A DNA stretch of 64,000 nt from Allopusillimonas sp048270225 (GCA_048270225.1 JBLWTG010000002.1:496001-560000), one strand, 5' to 3'. Shown: positions 34,787 through 44,081, counted from the first letter of the stretch. Program-made: numbers and translations. Notes: a model not told the origin generated them from the letters alone.

Positions 34787-35941
34787 TCAAGCGCCGGACG
34801 TATCCGGCGCGGGCTTCACCACAGCGTTATGCTCGCCAAAGGCAGGCGGCAAATGCCTGAAGGTCGCAGGCGTGCGCGACAGCTTGATGGGCGACGCAAT
34901 GGCGCGATAATCCCCCCGCTCCAGCACCATGCCGCGATGCCGGGTATGCGGATGCTGCAGCAACTGCTCCACGTTCAAGACCGGCGCCGCCGGCACACCT
35001 TTTTTCAGCAAGGTCTGCGCCAGCGTCGCTGCGTCATGCCCGCTGAGCAAAGGCGTGAGCATCCCCCTGAGCGCATCGCGGTGCTCGAGGCGATCGGCAT
35101 TGTTCAGAAAACGCGCATCGCGGCTCAGTTCCGGCTCTCCCAGCGCGTCGGTCAACAAGGCAAACTGACGGTTATTGCCAATCGCCAGGAAAATCTCACC
35201 GTCACCTGTCGCAAACGACTCATAAGGCGAAATATTGGGATGCGCATTGCCAGTCCGCTGCGGTATCTTGCCGCTCAGGAAATAATTGGCCGCGTGCGGA
35301 TGCAGCAATGAAATAGCGCAATCAAACAGCGTAATGTCCAGAAACTGCCCGCGACCGCTACGATGCCGCTCATTGATCGCCATCAGCACCGCCAGGGCCG
35401 CATTCAGCCCAGTCACCATATCCACCACCGGCAGGCCCACGCGCGTCGGCTCGCCGTCCGCATCGCCATTCACACTCATCAGACCGCACATGGCCTGCGC
35501 GCAGGCGTCGTAGCCCGGCAGCCCGCCCAAAGGGCCATCCGCGCCAAAGCCGCTGATACGGCAATGCACAAGACGCGGAAACGCGTCCCGCAGCACCTCC
35601 TGGCCCAGTCCCCATTTTTCCAGCGTGCCGGGCTTGAAGTTCTCGACCAGCACATCCGCATCCTGCAACATGGCCTTCAGAAATGACTGGCCCTCGGGCG
35701 TCGACAGATCAAGCGATAGTCCGTACTTGTTGCGGTTGACGCCCAGAAAGTACGAAGCCGTGCCATCCAGGAAAGGAGGCCCCCATCCGCGGGTTTCGTC
35801 ACCGGCGGGCGGTTCGATCTTGAACACCTCGGCGCCATGATCCGCCAATATCTGGGTGCAGTACGGGCCGCCCAGCACACGGGAGAGGTCCACGACCTTG
35901 CAGCCTTGCAGTGCACCCGGCGTTGCAGCATGCTCACTCAT
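34787..35941 (-). CDS. Family III CoA-transferase (CaiB/BaiF)
   Basis: A 384-residue enzyme of the formyl-CoA/carnitine CoA-transferase fold, which moves CoA between carboxylates through an aspartyl-CoA intermediate. The candidate catalytic residue is Asp145 in LPGYDACAQA. Other family marks are VVDLSRVLGGPYC at the N-terminus, NRNKYGLSLDL and NFKPGTLEKWGL. The start at 35941 leaves five bases after the Bug receptor stop; a 16-codon in-frame extension would overlap it. Third gene of the acyl-CoA dehydrogenase / receptor / CoA-transferase operon, so it likely activates the substrate that the receptor captures. Substrate unknown. Confidence 0.88.
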   Translation of the reverse strand: MSEHAATPGALQGCKVVDLSRVLGGPYCTQILADHGAEVFKIEPPAGDETRGWGPPFLDGTASYFLGVNRNKYGLSLDLSTPEGQSFLKAMLQDADVLVENFKPGTLEKWGLGQEVLRDAFPRLVHCRISGFGADGPLGGLPGYDACAQAMCGLMSVNGDADGEPTRVGLPVVDMVTGLNAALAVLMAINERHRSGRGQFLDITLFDCAISLLHPHAANYFLSGKIPQRTGNAHPNISPYESFATGDGEIFLAIGNNRQFALLTDALGEPELSRDARFLNNADRLEHRDALRGMLTPLLSGHDAATLAQTLLKKGVPAAPVLNVEQLLQHPHTRHRGMVLERGDYRAIASPIKLSRTPATFRHLPPAFGEHNAVVKPAPDTSGA

Positions 35942-35946
35942 CTCAA

Positions 35947-36924
35947 TCAATCCAGTGAAATATTCGCGCTGTGGATAACGGCAGCCCATTTATCGACTTC
36001 GCTGTTGATGAAGCGGGAAAGGCCCGCCGGCGTTTTATCGTCCGCCTGGACGATACCCTGGCTTTCCAGAGTCGCCTTGACGCCCGGGTCGGCCATCGCC
36101 TGACCAAAGGCGGCATTCAGTTTTGTGACGATGGGCTCGGGCGTACCAGCCGGCGCAACGATGCCAAAGAACACGCTGACGTCATAACCGGTCAGTCCTT
36201 GCTCGGCCAGCGTCGGCAGATCGGGCAGGGCGGTCGAGCGTTGCGCGCTGGCCAGCCCGATCGGCCGCAACGTACCGGCTTTTACGTGCGGCAGCGCCGT
36301 CATGATGTCGGTAAACGCCATGGATACCTGCCCACCCAGCAGATCGTTCAGTGCGGGTCCCGTGCCCCGATAGGGCACATGCAGAATGGAGGTTCCCGCC
36401 ATCTCGTTGAACAGCACGCCCGCAAGATGCGACGAGGCGCCATTGCCAGACGATGCAAACGACAAGGCATCGGGATTTTTCCTGGCATAGGCAATCAATT
36501 CCTTCAGATCGCTTGCCGGCACCTTGGGATTGAGCACAAGAATATTGGGCAGATGCCCTATGCGCGTAATGGGTGCGAAGCTGGTGCGCGGATCATAGCC
36601 AAGCTTTTTGTACAGGCTCACGTTGATGGCCAGCGGGCCCGAAGTGCCGAACAATATCGTATAGCCGTCCGGCGCCGCATTTGCCACGTACTCGGAGCCG
36701 ATATTGCCGCCTGCACCCGCCTTGTTCTCCACAATCACAGGCTGGCCCAGCGGCTTGCCGATCGCATCGGCCAGACGACGCGCCAGGGCGTCCGTGGGCC
36801 CGCCAGGCGGGAAGGGCACAATCAGCTTCACAGGCTGACTCGGATAGGCCTGGGCGCTGTATGCGGGCGCCGCGCCCAGCACGCCCATGGCGGACATCAT
36901 CAGGGATATCAGTAGTTTTTTCAT
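35947..36924 (-). CDS. Bug/TctC-family tripartite tricarboxylate transporter substrate-binding protein
   Basis: Periplasmic binding protein of 325 residues from ATG 36924 (GGAGAG seven bases upstream). A signal peptide ends near PAYSAQA. Family blocks are present: YPSQPVKLIVPFPPGGPTDALAR split over about 28-50, the ligand-loop region GTSGPLAINVSLYK and HVPYRGTGPALNDLLGGQV. Bug proteins bind carboxylated compounds. The membrane TctA/TctB subunits are not nearby, which is usual for the expanded Bug families of Alcaligenaceae. Its place between an acyl-CoA dehydrogenase and a CoA-transferase suggests an organic acid ligand. Confidence 0.92.
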   Translation of the reverse strand: MKKLLISLMMSAMGVLGAAPAYSAQAYPSQPVKLIVPFPPGGPTDALARRLADAIGKPLGQPVIVENKAGAGGNIGSEYVANAAPDGYTILFGTSGPLAINVSLYKKLGYDPRTSFAPITRIGHLPNILVLNPKVPASDLKELIAYARKNPDALSFASSGNGASSHLAGVLFNEMAGTSILHVPYRGTGPALNDLLGGQVSMAFTDIMTALPHVKAGTLRPIGLASAQRSTALPDLPTLAEQGLTGYDVSVFFGIVAPAGTPEPIVTKLNAAFGQAMADPGVKATLESQGIVQADDKTPAGLSRFINSEVDKWAAVIHSANISLD

Positions 36925-36966
36925 CGTTGTCTCTCCACTATGTTTTGGAATGGCGGCCGCCTGCAA

Positions 36967-38658
36967 TCAGGCACAGGCCTGAAGCAGCGCGCCGTAGTCA
37001 AGTTCGTCATCCTGGACCGCGCAGGGGTCGCGCGGCGCCAGTTTGTGCAGCAGAATCAGATCGGCCAGTTGGCCGCGTGATGCCAGGTCCGGCTGTCCCG
37101 CCTCCTGACGCATTGCCGCCAGCGACACCACGTTGTACAGTGCCGATGCCGCCTGACGCGCCAGTGCGGAGTTGTCCTCAGCTGCAGCACGCTGCGCCAG
37201 CGCAAAGGCCTTGTCCAGGCTCTCTTGCTGGCGCTGGGCCAACGAATCCCGGCATGGCGCACCGTCGGCCAGCAGGCTGGCCACATGTGCCCGCAATGCG
37301 CTCAGACAATCGTTCCTGCGGATCGCACGCAGCACATCGAGCGCAACAATATTGCTCGTTCCTTCCCAGATCGACCCCAGATGGGCATCGCGCATCAGCC
37401 TGGGCTCAACCCACTCCTCGATATAGCCGCAGCCGCCCCTGACCTCCATGGCGTCCCCCGTCACTTTTCTTGCATCGCGGCAAGCGCGGAACTTGATCAA
37501 GGGCGTGAGGATGCGGGCCAGGGCTTTGGCCGACGCATCACCCTGGTCGGCCCGGGCCAGCGCCGCCGCTGTCTGGAACATGACAGAGCGCGCCTGCTCG
37601 GCCGACACGATCATTTTCATCAATTGCTTTTGCATCAGCGGCATATCGATCAGTCGGCGGCCAAACGCGCGCCGGTTGCGCGCCACAAACACCGCCTCGC
37701 CGACCGCGCGGCGCATCAACCCGGCGGCCCGCATGCCATTGGAAAGGCGAGAATTGTTGATCATATCGGCCATCTGCTGGAAACCGCGGCCCCGCTCACC
37801 CACCAGCCAGCCCTGCGCGCCCTCAAGGCGAATCTCTCCGCTGGCCATTGAGCGCGTGCCCAGCTTGTCCTTCAGACGCAGGATCCGGTAGTGGTTCATC
37901 GACCCATCCGGCAGCGTGCGCGGCAGCAGGAACAGGGATACGCCGGCCAGGCCCTGGGCGTCCTCGCTGCGAGCCAGCACCATGGCAAACCCCGCATCAG
38001 GATTGGAGCAGAACCATTTATCGCCGTACAGCTTCCATTGTCCATCCGGCTGTGCAACAGCCTGCACCTCGGTTGCGCTGACATCCGAGCCCGCAGCCTG
38101 CTCAGTCATGAACATCGCACCCTGGCGCAACTCATCAAAATCGAGCGCCGTCACCTGCGGAAGCACCTGCGCCACCAGCGCCGGATCGCCATATTTTCTC
38201 AGCGTGCGGGCCAGCGAGTCCGTCATGCTGACCGGACAGCACAAGCCGAACTCCGCCTGCACGAACACATAGGTGAGCGCATATTTCGCGATGGGCGGCA
38301 TCGGTTCATTCCAGCCGAGCACGCCTGGCCGATGAGACATCGCGGCCAGGCCATACTGGCTGTAGGCGATGCGCTCAAGCTCCACATAGGCCGGATGCTT
38401 GTCCAGGCGGGACTCATCCTCGCCCCGGCGGTTACGCACCGACAGTGTGGGCGGGTGCTGATCAGCCACACGCGCCAGCTCATCGAGTGTGCCGCCGGCC
38501 AGGCGGCCCAGCTCAACGAAATGCGGCAATAGGTGCACAAACAATGCCGGCGGCAGATAAGCCTTCAGCATGGCGCGGGCATAGGGATCTGATTCAAACA
38601 GATTGACCCCGAACGCATCAGGGATATTGGAGACGGAAGGCGAAGTGCTAGGGCTCAT
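36967..38658 (-). CDS. Acyl-CoA dehydrogenase of the AidB-like subgroup
   Basis: A 563-residue flavoprotein. It is longer than classical acyl-CoA dehydrogenases (about 380) and shows AidB-like marks: LPPHFVELGR-type N-terminal helices, MTEQAAGSDV for FAD/substrate contact, RLKDKLGTRSMASGE, and the catalytic-region IWEGTSN with Glu432. AidB in E. coli protects DNA and has weak isovaleryl-CoA dehydrogenase activity. Here the operon partners (Bug receptor, CoA-transferase) point to catabolism of a branched or unusual acyl-CoA instead. It is the first gene of the operon and divergent from a LysR regulator. Confidence 0.88.
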   Translation of the reverse strand: MSPSTSPSVSNIPDAFGVNLFESDPYARAMLKAYLPPALFVHLLPHFVELGRLAGGTLDELARVADQHPPTLSVRNRRGEDESRLDKHPAYVELERIAYSQYGLAAMSHRPGVLGWNEPMPPIAKYALTYVFVQAEFGLCCPVSMTDSLARTLRKYGDPALVAQVLPQVTALDFDELRQGAMFMTEQAAGSDVSATEVQAVAQPDGQWKLYGDKWFCSNPDAGFAMVLARSEDAQGLAGVSLFLLPRTLPDGSMNHYRILRLKDKLGTRSMASGEIRLEGAQGWLVGERGRGFQQMADMINNSRLSNGMRAAGLMRRAVGEAVFVARNRRAFGRRLIDMPLMQKQLMKMIVSAEQARSVMFQTAAALARADQGDASAKALARILTPLIKFRACRDARKVTGDAMEVRGGCGYIEEWVEPRLMRDAHLGSIWEGTSNIVALDVLRAIRRNDCLSALRAHVASLLADGAPCRDSLAQRQQESLDKAFALAQRAAAEDNSALARQAASALYNVVSLAAMRQEAGQPDLASRGQLADLILLHKLAPRDPCAVQDDELDYGALLQACA

Positions 38659-38674
38659 GGCGGCTCACATGACT

Positions 38675-38754
38675 TGATTTAAATCATCTTAGAGCGCACC
38701 ATTCATTCAAACAAATACCGTTTTTATTACCATCTATACCGAACAAATATAGAT
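38675..38754. promoter_or_regulatory. Divergent LysR-type operator region with two palindromes
   Basis: Between the acyl-CoA dehydrogenase and LysR genes are TGATTTAAATCA (38675-38686, perfect palindrome, close to the dehydrogenase start) and ATCTATA-N9-TATAGAT (38732-38754, ending six bases before the LysR ATG). The second contains a T-N11-A core (T38737, A38749), the usual LysR recognition form. Two sites fit the regulatory plus activation site pattern. Confidence 0.65.
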
Positions 38755-38760
38755 AACACT

Positions 38761-39672
38761 ATGGATATTGACTCGCGCTTGCTGCGCTATTTCGTGGCGG
38801 TCGCCGAAGAGCTCAGTTTCAGCAAAGCGGCAAGACGGCTTCATATCTCGCAGCCCCCCTTGAGCTATGCCATCAAGCAACTGGAAGAAGCCCTGCAGGC
38901 GCAGCTGCTGCTGCGCAACAGCCGCCAGGTATCCTTGACCCCGGCCGGCCGCGAACTATATCGGGAAGCGGTATTTCTCCTGCGTCGCAATGCGGACCTG
39001 TACGGTTTGATCTCGCGTATTGATGCAGGCCTGCAGGGGCAGATCAAGATCGGTTTCGTGGGCTCCATGCTGTATCGCGGCCTGCCCGAGGTCCTGAATC
39101 AATGCCAGGCGGAGTATCCGGCGGTCGAGCATGCGTTGCTGGAGCTGAACTCGGCCGAGCAGATCGAACTGGTCGCTCGCGGCGGCATCGATATCGGCTT
39201 CATTCACCACAATCCCGTGCCGGACAATGTCTCATCCGCAAAACTGTCGGTCGAGCCTTTTGCCATCTGCGTGCCCGAGACCCATCGCCTGGCCACCCGC
39301 ACGCAAGCCAATCTGGCAGAGCTTGCCGACGAGGCGTTTATTTTCTTTTCTCGCGCATTCTCGCCGGTGTATTACGAGACCCTGCTTGCCATGTGTCTGG
39401 ACGCCGGCTTTCTGCCCAAGGTCAGGTATGAATCGCGCCATTGGCTCAGTGTTGCCTCACTGGTGTCGCAGAACATGGGCGTATCACTGGTGCCGGCCTG
39501 CCTGTCGCGCAGTGGTATGTCGGGCATCCGTTTTCTGTCGTTTCCCCACCGGCAAAAATCCGTCACCAGCCTGATCTGGTCCGCCACGCCGTCTTCGCGC
39601 ATCAAGGACAACCACATCGCACTGATCAAGCAGGCCTATGCACGGCCGATCCCTGATAAAGGCAGGCATTAG
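38761..39672 (+). CDS. LysR-family transcriptional regulator
   Basis: A 303-residue regulator. The N-terminal winged helix is at 1-65 (LLRYFVAVAEELSFSKAARRLHISQPPLS as the conserved block, with recognition helix QPPLSYAIKQLE). The C-terminal two-lobed effector domain runs from about 90 to 295 (GQIKIGFVGSMLYRGLPE at its start). It is divergent from the acyl-CoA dehydrogenase operon by 102 bases, and a T-N11-A palindrome lies just before its start. It most likely represses itself and activates that operon with a pathway intermediate as effector. The effector is unknown. Confidence 0.93.
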   Translation: MDIDSRLLRYFVAVAEELSFSKAARRLHISQPPLSYAIKQLEEALQAQLLLRNSRQVSLTPAGRELYREAVFLLRRNADLYGLISRIDAGLQGQIKIGFVGSMLYRGLPEVLNQCQAEYPAVEHALLELNSAEQIELVARGGIDIGFIHHNPVPDNVSSAKLSVEPFAICVPETHRLATRTQANLAELADEAFIFFSRAFSPVYYETLLAMCLDAGFLPKVRYESRHWLSVASLVSQNMGVSLVPACLSRSGMSGIRFLSFPHRQKSVTSLIWSATPSSRIKDNHIALIKQAYARPIPDKGRH

Positions 39673-39685
39673 GCAGGCAAGAAAC

Positions 39686-41782
39686 CTATCCCCTGGGGGC
39701 CGCAAGCACCCGGTCCAGTATCTTGCCGAAATCTGCTGCGTTCTTGAAGCCGACGACGCGCGCATCTTCGCGCGGCTGGCCGCTTGCATCAAAGAAAATA
39801 ATTCCCGGCGGCCCGAACAGCTTGAAACGCTTGAGCAGCGCGCGGTCCTCCGGGGAATTTTTGGTGACATCGGCCTGTACCAGCAACATGCGGGACATCT
39901 GCTGCGCCACGGCAGGATCGCTGAAGGTAAAACGCTCCATTTCTATGCAGGACACGCACCAGTCCGCGTAGAAATCCAGCATCACGGGGCGATCCGTGCC
40001 CGCCAGCAGCTTATCCAGTTCTTCGGTGGTATGCACCTGCGTGAAATGCGACCTGACCGCCTGCTCGGCGCCTTTTGCATCGACGGCGTCGTTACCGGCG
40101 CCTGCTGCAGCCCCCTGCCAGCCCGAGGCAGACCCGGCAAGAGGCGCCAGCGGCCGCAGCGCATCACGACCGCCAACCGACAGGCCCAGCACAAGGGCCA
40201 GGGCCCACAAGGCCAGCAGCAGCCCCAGGGCCTTGCGAAAACCGCCCCATACGCCAGCCTGCGCCCCGCTGAATGCGTCCAGCATCACCGCGCTCCACAG
40301 CGCGAGGAAGGCCCAGCCCAGCATGGTGAGCCAGGCCGGCAGTACGGAATGCACCATCCACCACGCGGTCGCCAGCAGCATCATGCCGAACAGACGCTTG
40401 ATGCCTTCCATCCATGCCCCCGCCTTGGGCAGCAGCATGCCCGAGGACGCACCCACCGCGAGCAGCAGCAGGCCTTCTCCCCAGGCCAGGGCAAACAGCG
40501 CGGAGCCGCCCAGCACGACATCCCCGGTCTGCGAAATAAACAGCAGCACGCCAGCCAGCGGCGCAGCCACGCAGGGTCCGACAATCAATGCGGACAGCAT
40601 ACCCATGACGAACGCACCGCCGTAATGACCGCCGGGAATTCTGGACATGCGCTCATTGAGCGCCGATTGCATGCCTGCGGGCGCCTGCAGGGTAAAAACA
40701 TCGAACATGGCCAGCGCCAGCAAGGCCAGCAGCACGGCAAACAGCGCCAGCACCCAGGGGGTCTGCAGCCAGGCAGCCAGTCCTGCGCCGACCAGGCCGG
40801 CAGCAATGCCAAGCGCCGTGTAAACCAGCGACATTCCCAGCACAAAAACCGCCGCCAGCGACACACCTCGCCAGCGTGACACCTGCTTGCCCGAGCCCGC
40901 CGTGCCCGCCAGGATGGCCAGCAGAATAGGCACCATGGGCAGAACACAGGGCGTGAACGACAGCAACAGGCCCAGCAGCAGGCACAGCAGAATGATCTTG
41001 GCCCAGCCAGCATCGGTCAGGTATGCCGCCAATCCGGTATCGCCCAGATCAAGCGCGCCCGAAAGACTGGTCTGGCCCTGCGACGCCGACAGGCTGGTTT
41101 GCCCTTGCGCACCGGATGCAGCGGCCTGATTTTTTTGCGGCGCTGGCGCTGGAACGCTATCCACCACTCCAGCGCCACTGGCCTGATAGCCGCCCGCCAC
41201 CGGCGTTAGTGTGATCTCGTGTGTATCCGGGGGGTAGCACAGCCCCGCATCGGCGCACCCCTGGCTGGTAATGGCCAGACGGAAAGCCTGGGCGCCGGCC
41301 CCGGCCTTGAGCGGCAGCCTGACGGTAATCTGGTCGTGATAGACCTCGAGATCTTCTTCGAAGGTCGGATCATATTTGACGATGCCGCCCGGATACACGG
41401 GCTCACCCAAGGCTGCGGATGCCGATTCAGGCTCTGTGGCAAACACAAAGCGCTTGCGGTACATGTAGTAGCCCGGCGCAATATCAAAATGAACAGACAG
41501 CGTATCGGGCGCCTGCGTCGCCGCGGAAAACACAAAGGCCTGCTCGGGATCGAGAAAATCGTCCTCGGAAGCTGCGAACGAGGTGTGCGCCCATGCCGCC
41601 GCCACGAATAACAGCAGCAGGAGCAGCGCCGCCCTGACCCAGCGGCCAGCACCTGACTGGACCGGCGTTCCAGCCAACGGCCGTCTCGTAGCAGACCCAC
41701 CAGCCTGGCTACCGGTCTGACCAGATGACAAGCCAGGCATGAGGGCCGTGGGAGCTGGATCGACCAGCGCTGCATGGGACAT
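39686..41782 (-). CDS. dsbD: Thiol:disulfide interchange protein DsbD
   Basis: Carries electrons from cytoplasmic thioredoxin to periplasmic thiols; 698 residues. Three cysteine pairs are visible: nDsbD Cys176/Cys182 (GCADAGLC), membrane Cys279 (FTPCVLPMVP) with Cys404 (VGPCVAAP), and cDsbD WCVSC at 609-612. Eight helices are expected. The start ATG is supported by AGGAAG, so about 47 polar residues precede the first hydrophobic segment, an unusually long lead for a signal sequence. A QGQTSLS repeat (226-232 and 235-241) lies in the linker after nDsbD. It follows cutA, as in E. coli, and can supply reductant for the Ccs system. Confidence 0.95.
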   Translation of the reverse strand: MSHAALVDPAPTALMPGLSSGQTGSQAGGSATRRPLAGTPVQSGAGRWVRAALLLLLLFVAAAWAHTSFAASEDDFLDPEQAFVFSAATQAPDTLSVHFDIAPGYYMYRKRFVFATEPESASAALGEPVYPGGIVKYDPTFEEDLEVYHDQITVRLPLKAGAGAQAFRLAITSQGCADAGLCYPPDTHEITLTPVAGGYQASGAGVVDSVPAPAPQKNQAAASGAQGQTSLSASQGQTSLSGALDLGDTGLAAYLTDAGWAKIILLCLLLGLLLSFTPCVLPMVPILLAILAGTAGSGKQVSRWRGVSLAAVFVLGMSLVYTALGIAAGLVGAGLAAWLQTPWVLALFAVLLALLALAMFDVFTLQAPAGMQSALNERMSRIPGGHYGGAFVMGMLSALIVGPCVAAPLAGVLLFISQTGDVVLGGSALFALAWGEGLLLLAVGASSGMLLPKAGAWMEGIKRLFGMMLLATAWWMVHSVLPAWLTMLGWAFLALWSAVMLDAFSGAQAGVWGGFRKALGLLLALWALALVLGLSVGGRDALRPLAPLAGSASGWQGAAAGAGNDAVDAKGAEQAVRSHFTQVHTTEELDKLLAGTDRPVMLDFYADWCVSCIEMERFTFSDPAVAQQMSRMLLVQADVTKNSPEDRALLKRFKLFGPPGIIFFDASGQPREDARVVGFKNAADFGKILDRVLAAPRG

Positions 41783-41811
41783 CTTTTACTTCCTATGAAT
41801 AGCGAACCGCT

Positions 41812-42294
41812 TCACGATTCGTGCCGGCCCGCGGGAAAAGCAGCCCCTGTCTGCTCACGCACCCAGTCCAGATAGTCCGGACTGCCGCCAGAAACAGGCA
41901 ACACAAGCACCTCGGGAACGTCGTAGGGATGAAGCTGCCGGTATCGAGCTACCAACGCGGACGCACGTCCCGCACTGGTTTTCATGACTATGGGGATCTC
42001 TTCCGCCCCCTCCAGCTTGCCTTCCCACAGGTACATGGACACACCGGGCGCGCCAAGGTTCACGCAGGCGGCGTAATGCTCTTCGACCAGCACGTGGGCA
42101 ATGCGCTTGGCCAGCAATATATCGGGCGCATTGCCGAGAATGACCACCACATCATCGCAGGCCTGCAGCTCAGACGCTTGGCTTTGGACAGCAGTGGCCG
42201 CCTCGGCCTGGTCGGACATTGATACGACAGTGCCGGCGCCGCCTCGCACCGGCTGCGCATCGTGGCCAGAGGCAGTAGAAGAGTCTTCGTTCAC
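41812..42294 (-). CDS. cutA: CutA divalent-cation tolerance protein
   Basis: A 160-residue protein starting at GTG 42294, with AGGA about ten bases upstream; an ATG at 42219 has no ribosome-binding site. Residues about 48-155 form the small trimeric CutA1 fold: VVVILGNAPDILLAKRIAHV, AACVNLGAPGVSMYLWEGK and the HPYDVPEVLVLPV strand. The first 45 or so residues, rich in Ala, Gln and Glu, are an extension absent from E. coli CutA (112 residues). CutA is linked to copper tolerance, but its mechanism is unclear. It lies 29 bases upstream of dsbD, the same order as cutA-dipZ in E. coli. Confidence 0.9.
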   Translation of the reverse strand: MNEDSSTASGHDAQPVRGGAGTVVSMSDQAEAATAVQSQASELQACDDVVVILGNAPDILLAKRIAHVLVEEHYAACVNLGAPGVSMYLWEGKLEGAEEIPIVMKTSAGRASALVARYRQLHPYDVPEVLVLPVSGGSPDYLDWVREQTGAAFPAGRHES

Positions 42295-42406
42295 GGAATG
42301 AAATCCTGAGAGATGGCTTGCTCACAGGCATTGTACCGAGAAACAACACCCCTTCCATCCCTGCCGGCCTGAGTCATCGGGATCTCGTCGCATCAGGTGA
42401 GCCAAT

Positions 42407-42431
42407 GAAAAACGGGCCCGAAGGCCCGTTT
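42407..42431 (-). terminator. Rho-independent terminator of the spc-alpha operon
   Basis: On the minus strand CGGGCC-TTCG-GGCCCG forms a perfect six-base stem with the very stable UUCG tetraloop, followed by five T (the TTTTT tract after GGCCCG). It lies 39 bases after the rplQ stop. Confidence 0.9.
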
Positions 42432-42470
42432 GCTTGCTACCCTGCCGAAGCATGCTCCGGCCGCACTGAT

Positions 42471-42854
42471 TTACTCGGCTTCTTGCTCTTCGACTTCAGG
42501 ACGGTCGACCAGCTCCATGAATGCCATGGGAGCGTTGTCGCCCTGACGGAAACCCATCTTGAGCACACGGGTGTAACCACCGTTGCGCTCCTTGTAGCGA
42601 GGGCCGATTTCAGCGAACAGCTTGACCACGGCGTCGCGATCGCGCAGGCGGGCAAATGCCAGGCGCTTGTTGGCCAGGGTGGGCTCTTTGCCAAGAGTGA
42701 TCAGAGGCTCGATAACCCGGCGCAGTTCCTTGGCCTTGGGCAGAGTCGTCTTGATGGCTTCGTGGGTAAGCAGCGACACGGCCATGTTGCGGAACATGGC
42801 AAGACGGTGGCTGCTGGTGCGATTGAGTTTACGTAGACCGCTACGATGACGCAT
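42471..42854 (-). CDS. rplQ: 50S ribosomal protein L17
   Basis: Last gene of the alpha operon, 127 residues. The conserved N-terminus MRHRSGLRKLNRTSSHR and the segment LRRVIEPLITLGKE are typical; L17 lies near the exit of the peptide tunnel. An acidic tail (EVEEQEAE) extends past the core, as is common in betaproteobacteria. The preceding gap to rpoA is 144 bases and holds a perfect seven-base hairpin (42879-42893) without a T tract. A strong terminator follows. Confidence 0.98.
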   Translation of the reverse strand: MRHRSGLRKLNRTSSHRLAMFRNMAVSLLTHEAIKTTLPKAKELRRVIEPLITLGKEPTLANKRLAFARLRDRDAVVKLFAEIGPRYKERNGGYTRVLKMGFRQGDNAPMAFMELVDRPEVEEQEAE

Positions 42855-42998
42855 GATGTTTTCCTTTGAATCTATAAAGCGGAATGATTCCGCGGTGAGC
42901 CGGCTCTTCTATCAGCATTGCTGCGGGCCGGGTGAGGGACGAGATTTTATCACAGCAGTGCCGGCCGCCTGCTTGCGCAGGATGCCGGCGCCTGGTTA

Positions 42999-43988
42999 TC
43001 AGGGACGCTCGAGGCCCAGAGGAGGCCAGTTCTCGAGCTTCATGCCCAGTGTCAGACCGCGCGCAGCGAGCACTTCCTTGATTTCGTTGAGCGACTTGCG
43101 GCCCAGGTTCGGCGTCTTGAGCAGCTCGTTTTCGGTGCGCTGGATCAAGTCGCCGATGTAGTAGATGTTTTCGGCCTTCAGGCAGTTGGCCGAACGTACG
43201 GTAAGCTCCAGATCGTCCACAGGACGCAGCAGAACCGGATCGATCTGTTGCTGACGACCGCTGGCCGGCGTCGCGTCGAAAGAATTGTCCGCACCTTCAA
43301 GCGCTGCAAACACGGAGATCTGGTCCATCAGGATACGGGCCGACTGACGGACCGCTTCTTCGGGCGAGATCACGCCATTGGTCTGGATATCCAGCACAAG
43401 CTTGTCCAGATCGGTGCGCTGTTCGACACGCGCGCTTTCAACGGCGTAGCTGACGCGGCGCACAGGGCTGTAGGATGCATCCAGCACAATGCGGCCGATC
43501 GTATGCGTGCGGTCATCCGACAGCGCGCGCACATTGCCCGGCACGTAGCCGCGGCCTTGCTCGACCTTGATCTGCATTTCGAGCTTGCCGGCATCGGTCA
43601 GCGTCGCGATCACGTGATCAGGATTGATGATCTCGACATCATGCGGCAACTCGATATCGCTGGCCAGTACCACGCCCTGGCCCTGCTTGCGCAGTACCAG
43701 ATTGACTTCCTCGCGATTGTGCAGCTTGAACACCACGCCTTTCAGGTTCAGCAGGATATCGACCACGTCCTCACGCACGCCGGCGACCGTCGAGTACTCA
43801 TGCACGACACCAGTCATCTGGACTTCGGTGGGCGCGTAGCCGGTCATGGACGAGAGCAGGATACGGCGCAGGGCATTACCCAGCGTATGGCCGTAGCCGC
43901 GTTCGAAAGGCTCCATAATGACCTTGGCGTGGTTCTTGCCAACGGGTTCGACTTCAATGGAGCGAGGCTTGAGAAAACCTTGAGACAT
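42999..43988 (-). CDS. rpoA: RNA polymerase alpha subunit
   Basis: Full-length alpha subunit, 329 residues. The N-terminal assembly domain (about 1-235) has FERGYGHTLGNALRRILLSS, and the C-terminal domain (about 250-315) has the UP-element and activator contact helix region with LTVRSANCLKAENI and RTENELLKTPNLGRKSLNE. It dimerises to nucleate RNA polymerase. It follows rpsD by 139 bases, which hold two hairpins, one of them terminator-like, so its expression may partly be set by attenuation or a local promoter. Confidence 0.99.
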   Translation of the reverse strand: MSQGFLKPRSIEVEPVGKNHAKVIMEPFERGYGHTLGNALRRILLSSMTGYAPTEVQMTGVVHEYSTVAGVREDVVDILLNLKGVVFKLHNREEVNLVLRKQGQGVVLASDIELPHDVEIINPDHVIATLTDAGKLEMQIKVEQGRGYVPGNVRALSDDRTHTIGRIVLDASYSPVRRVSYAVESARVEQRTDLDKLVLDIQTNGVISPEEAVRQSARILMDQISVFAALEGADNSFDATPASGRQQQIDPVLLRPVDDLELTVRSANCLKAENIYYIGDLIQRTENELLKTPNLGRKSLNEIKEVLAARGLTLGMKLENWPPLGLERP

Positions 43989-44081
43989 GGATGTTCCTTT
44001 TCAATACCCTCGGTTCGTTACACCGATAAGGCTGATGGAAATCCCGGCGCAAACCGCCGGGAGGACAAAAAACAACGCAAA

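Noticed and set aside
42879..42893. Perfect hairpin GCGGAAT-G-ATTCCGC between rpoA and rplQ, considered as a terminator.
   Set aside because: A one-base loop cannot form as such and no T tract follows on the transcribed strand.
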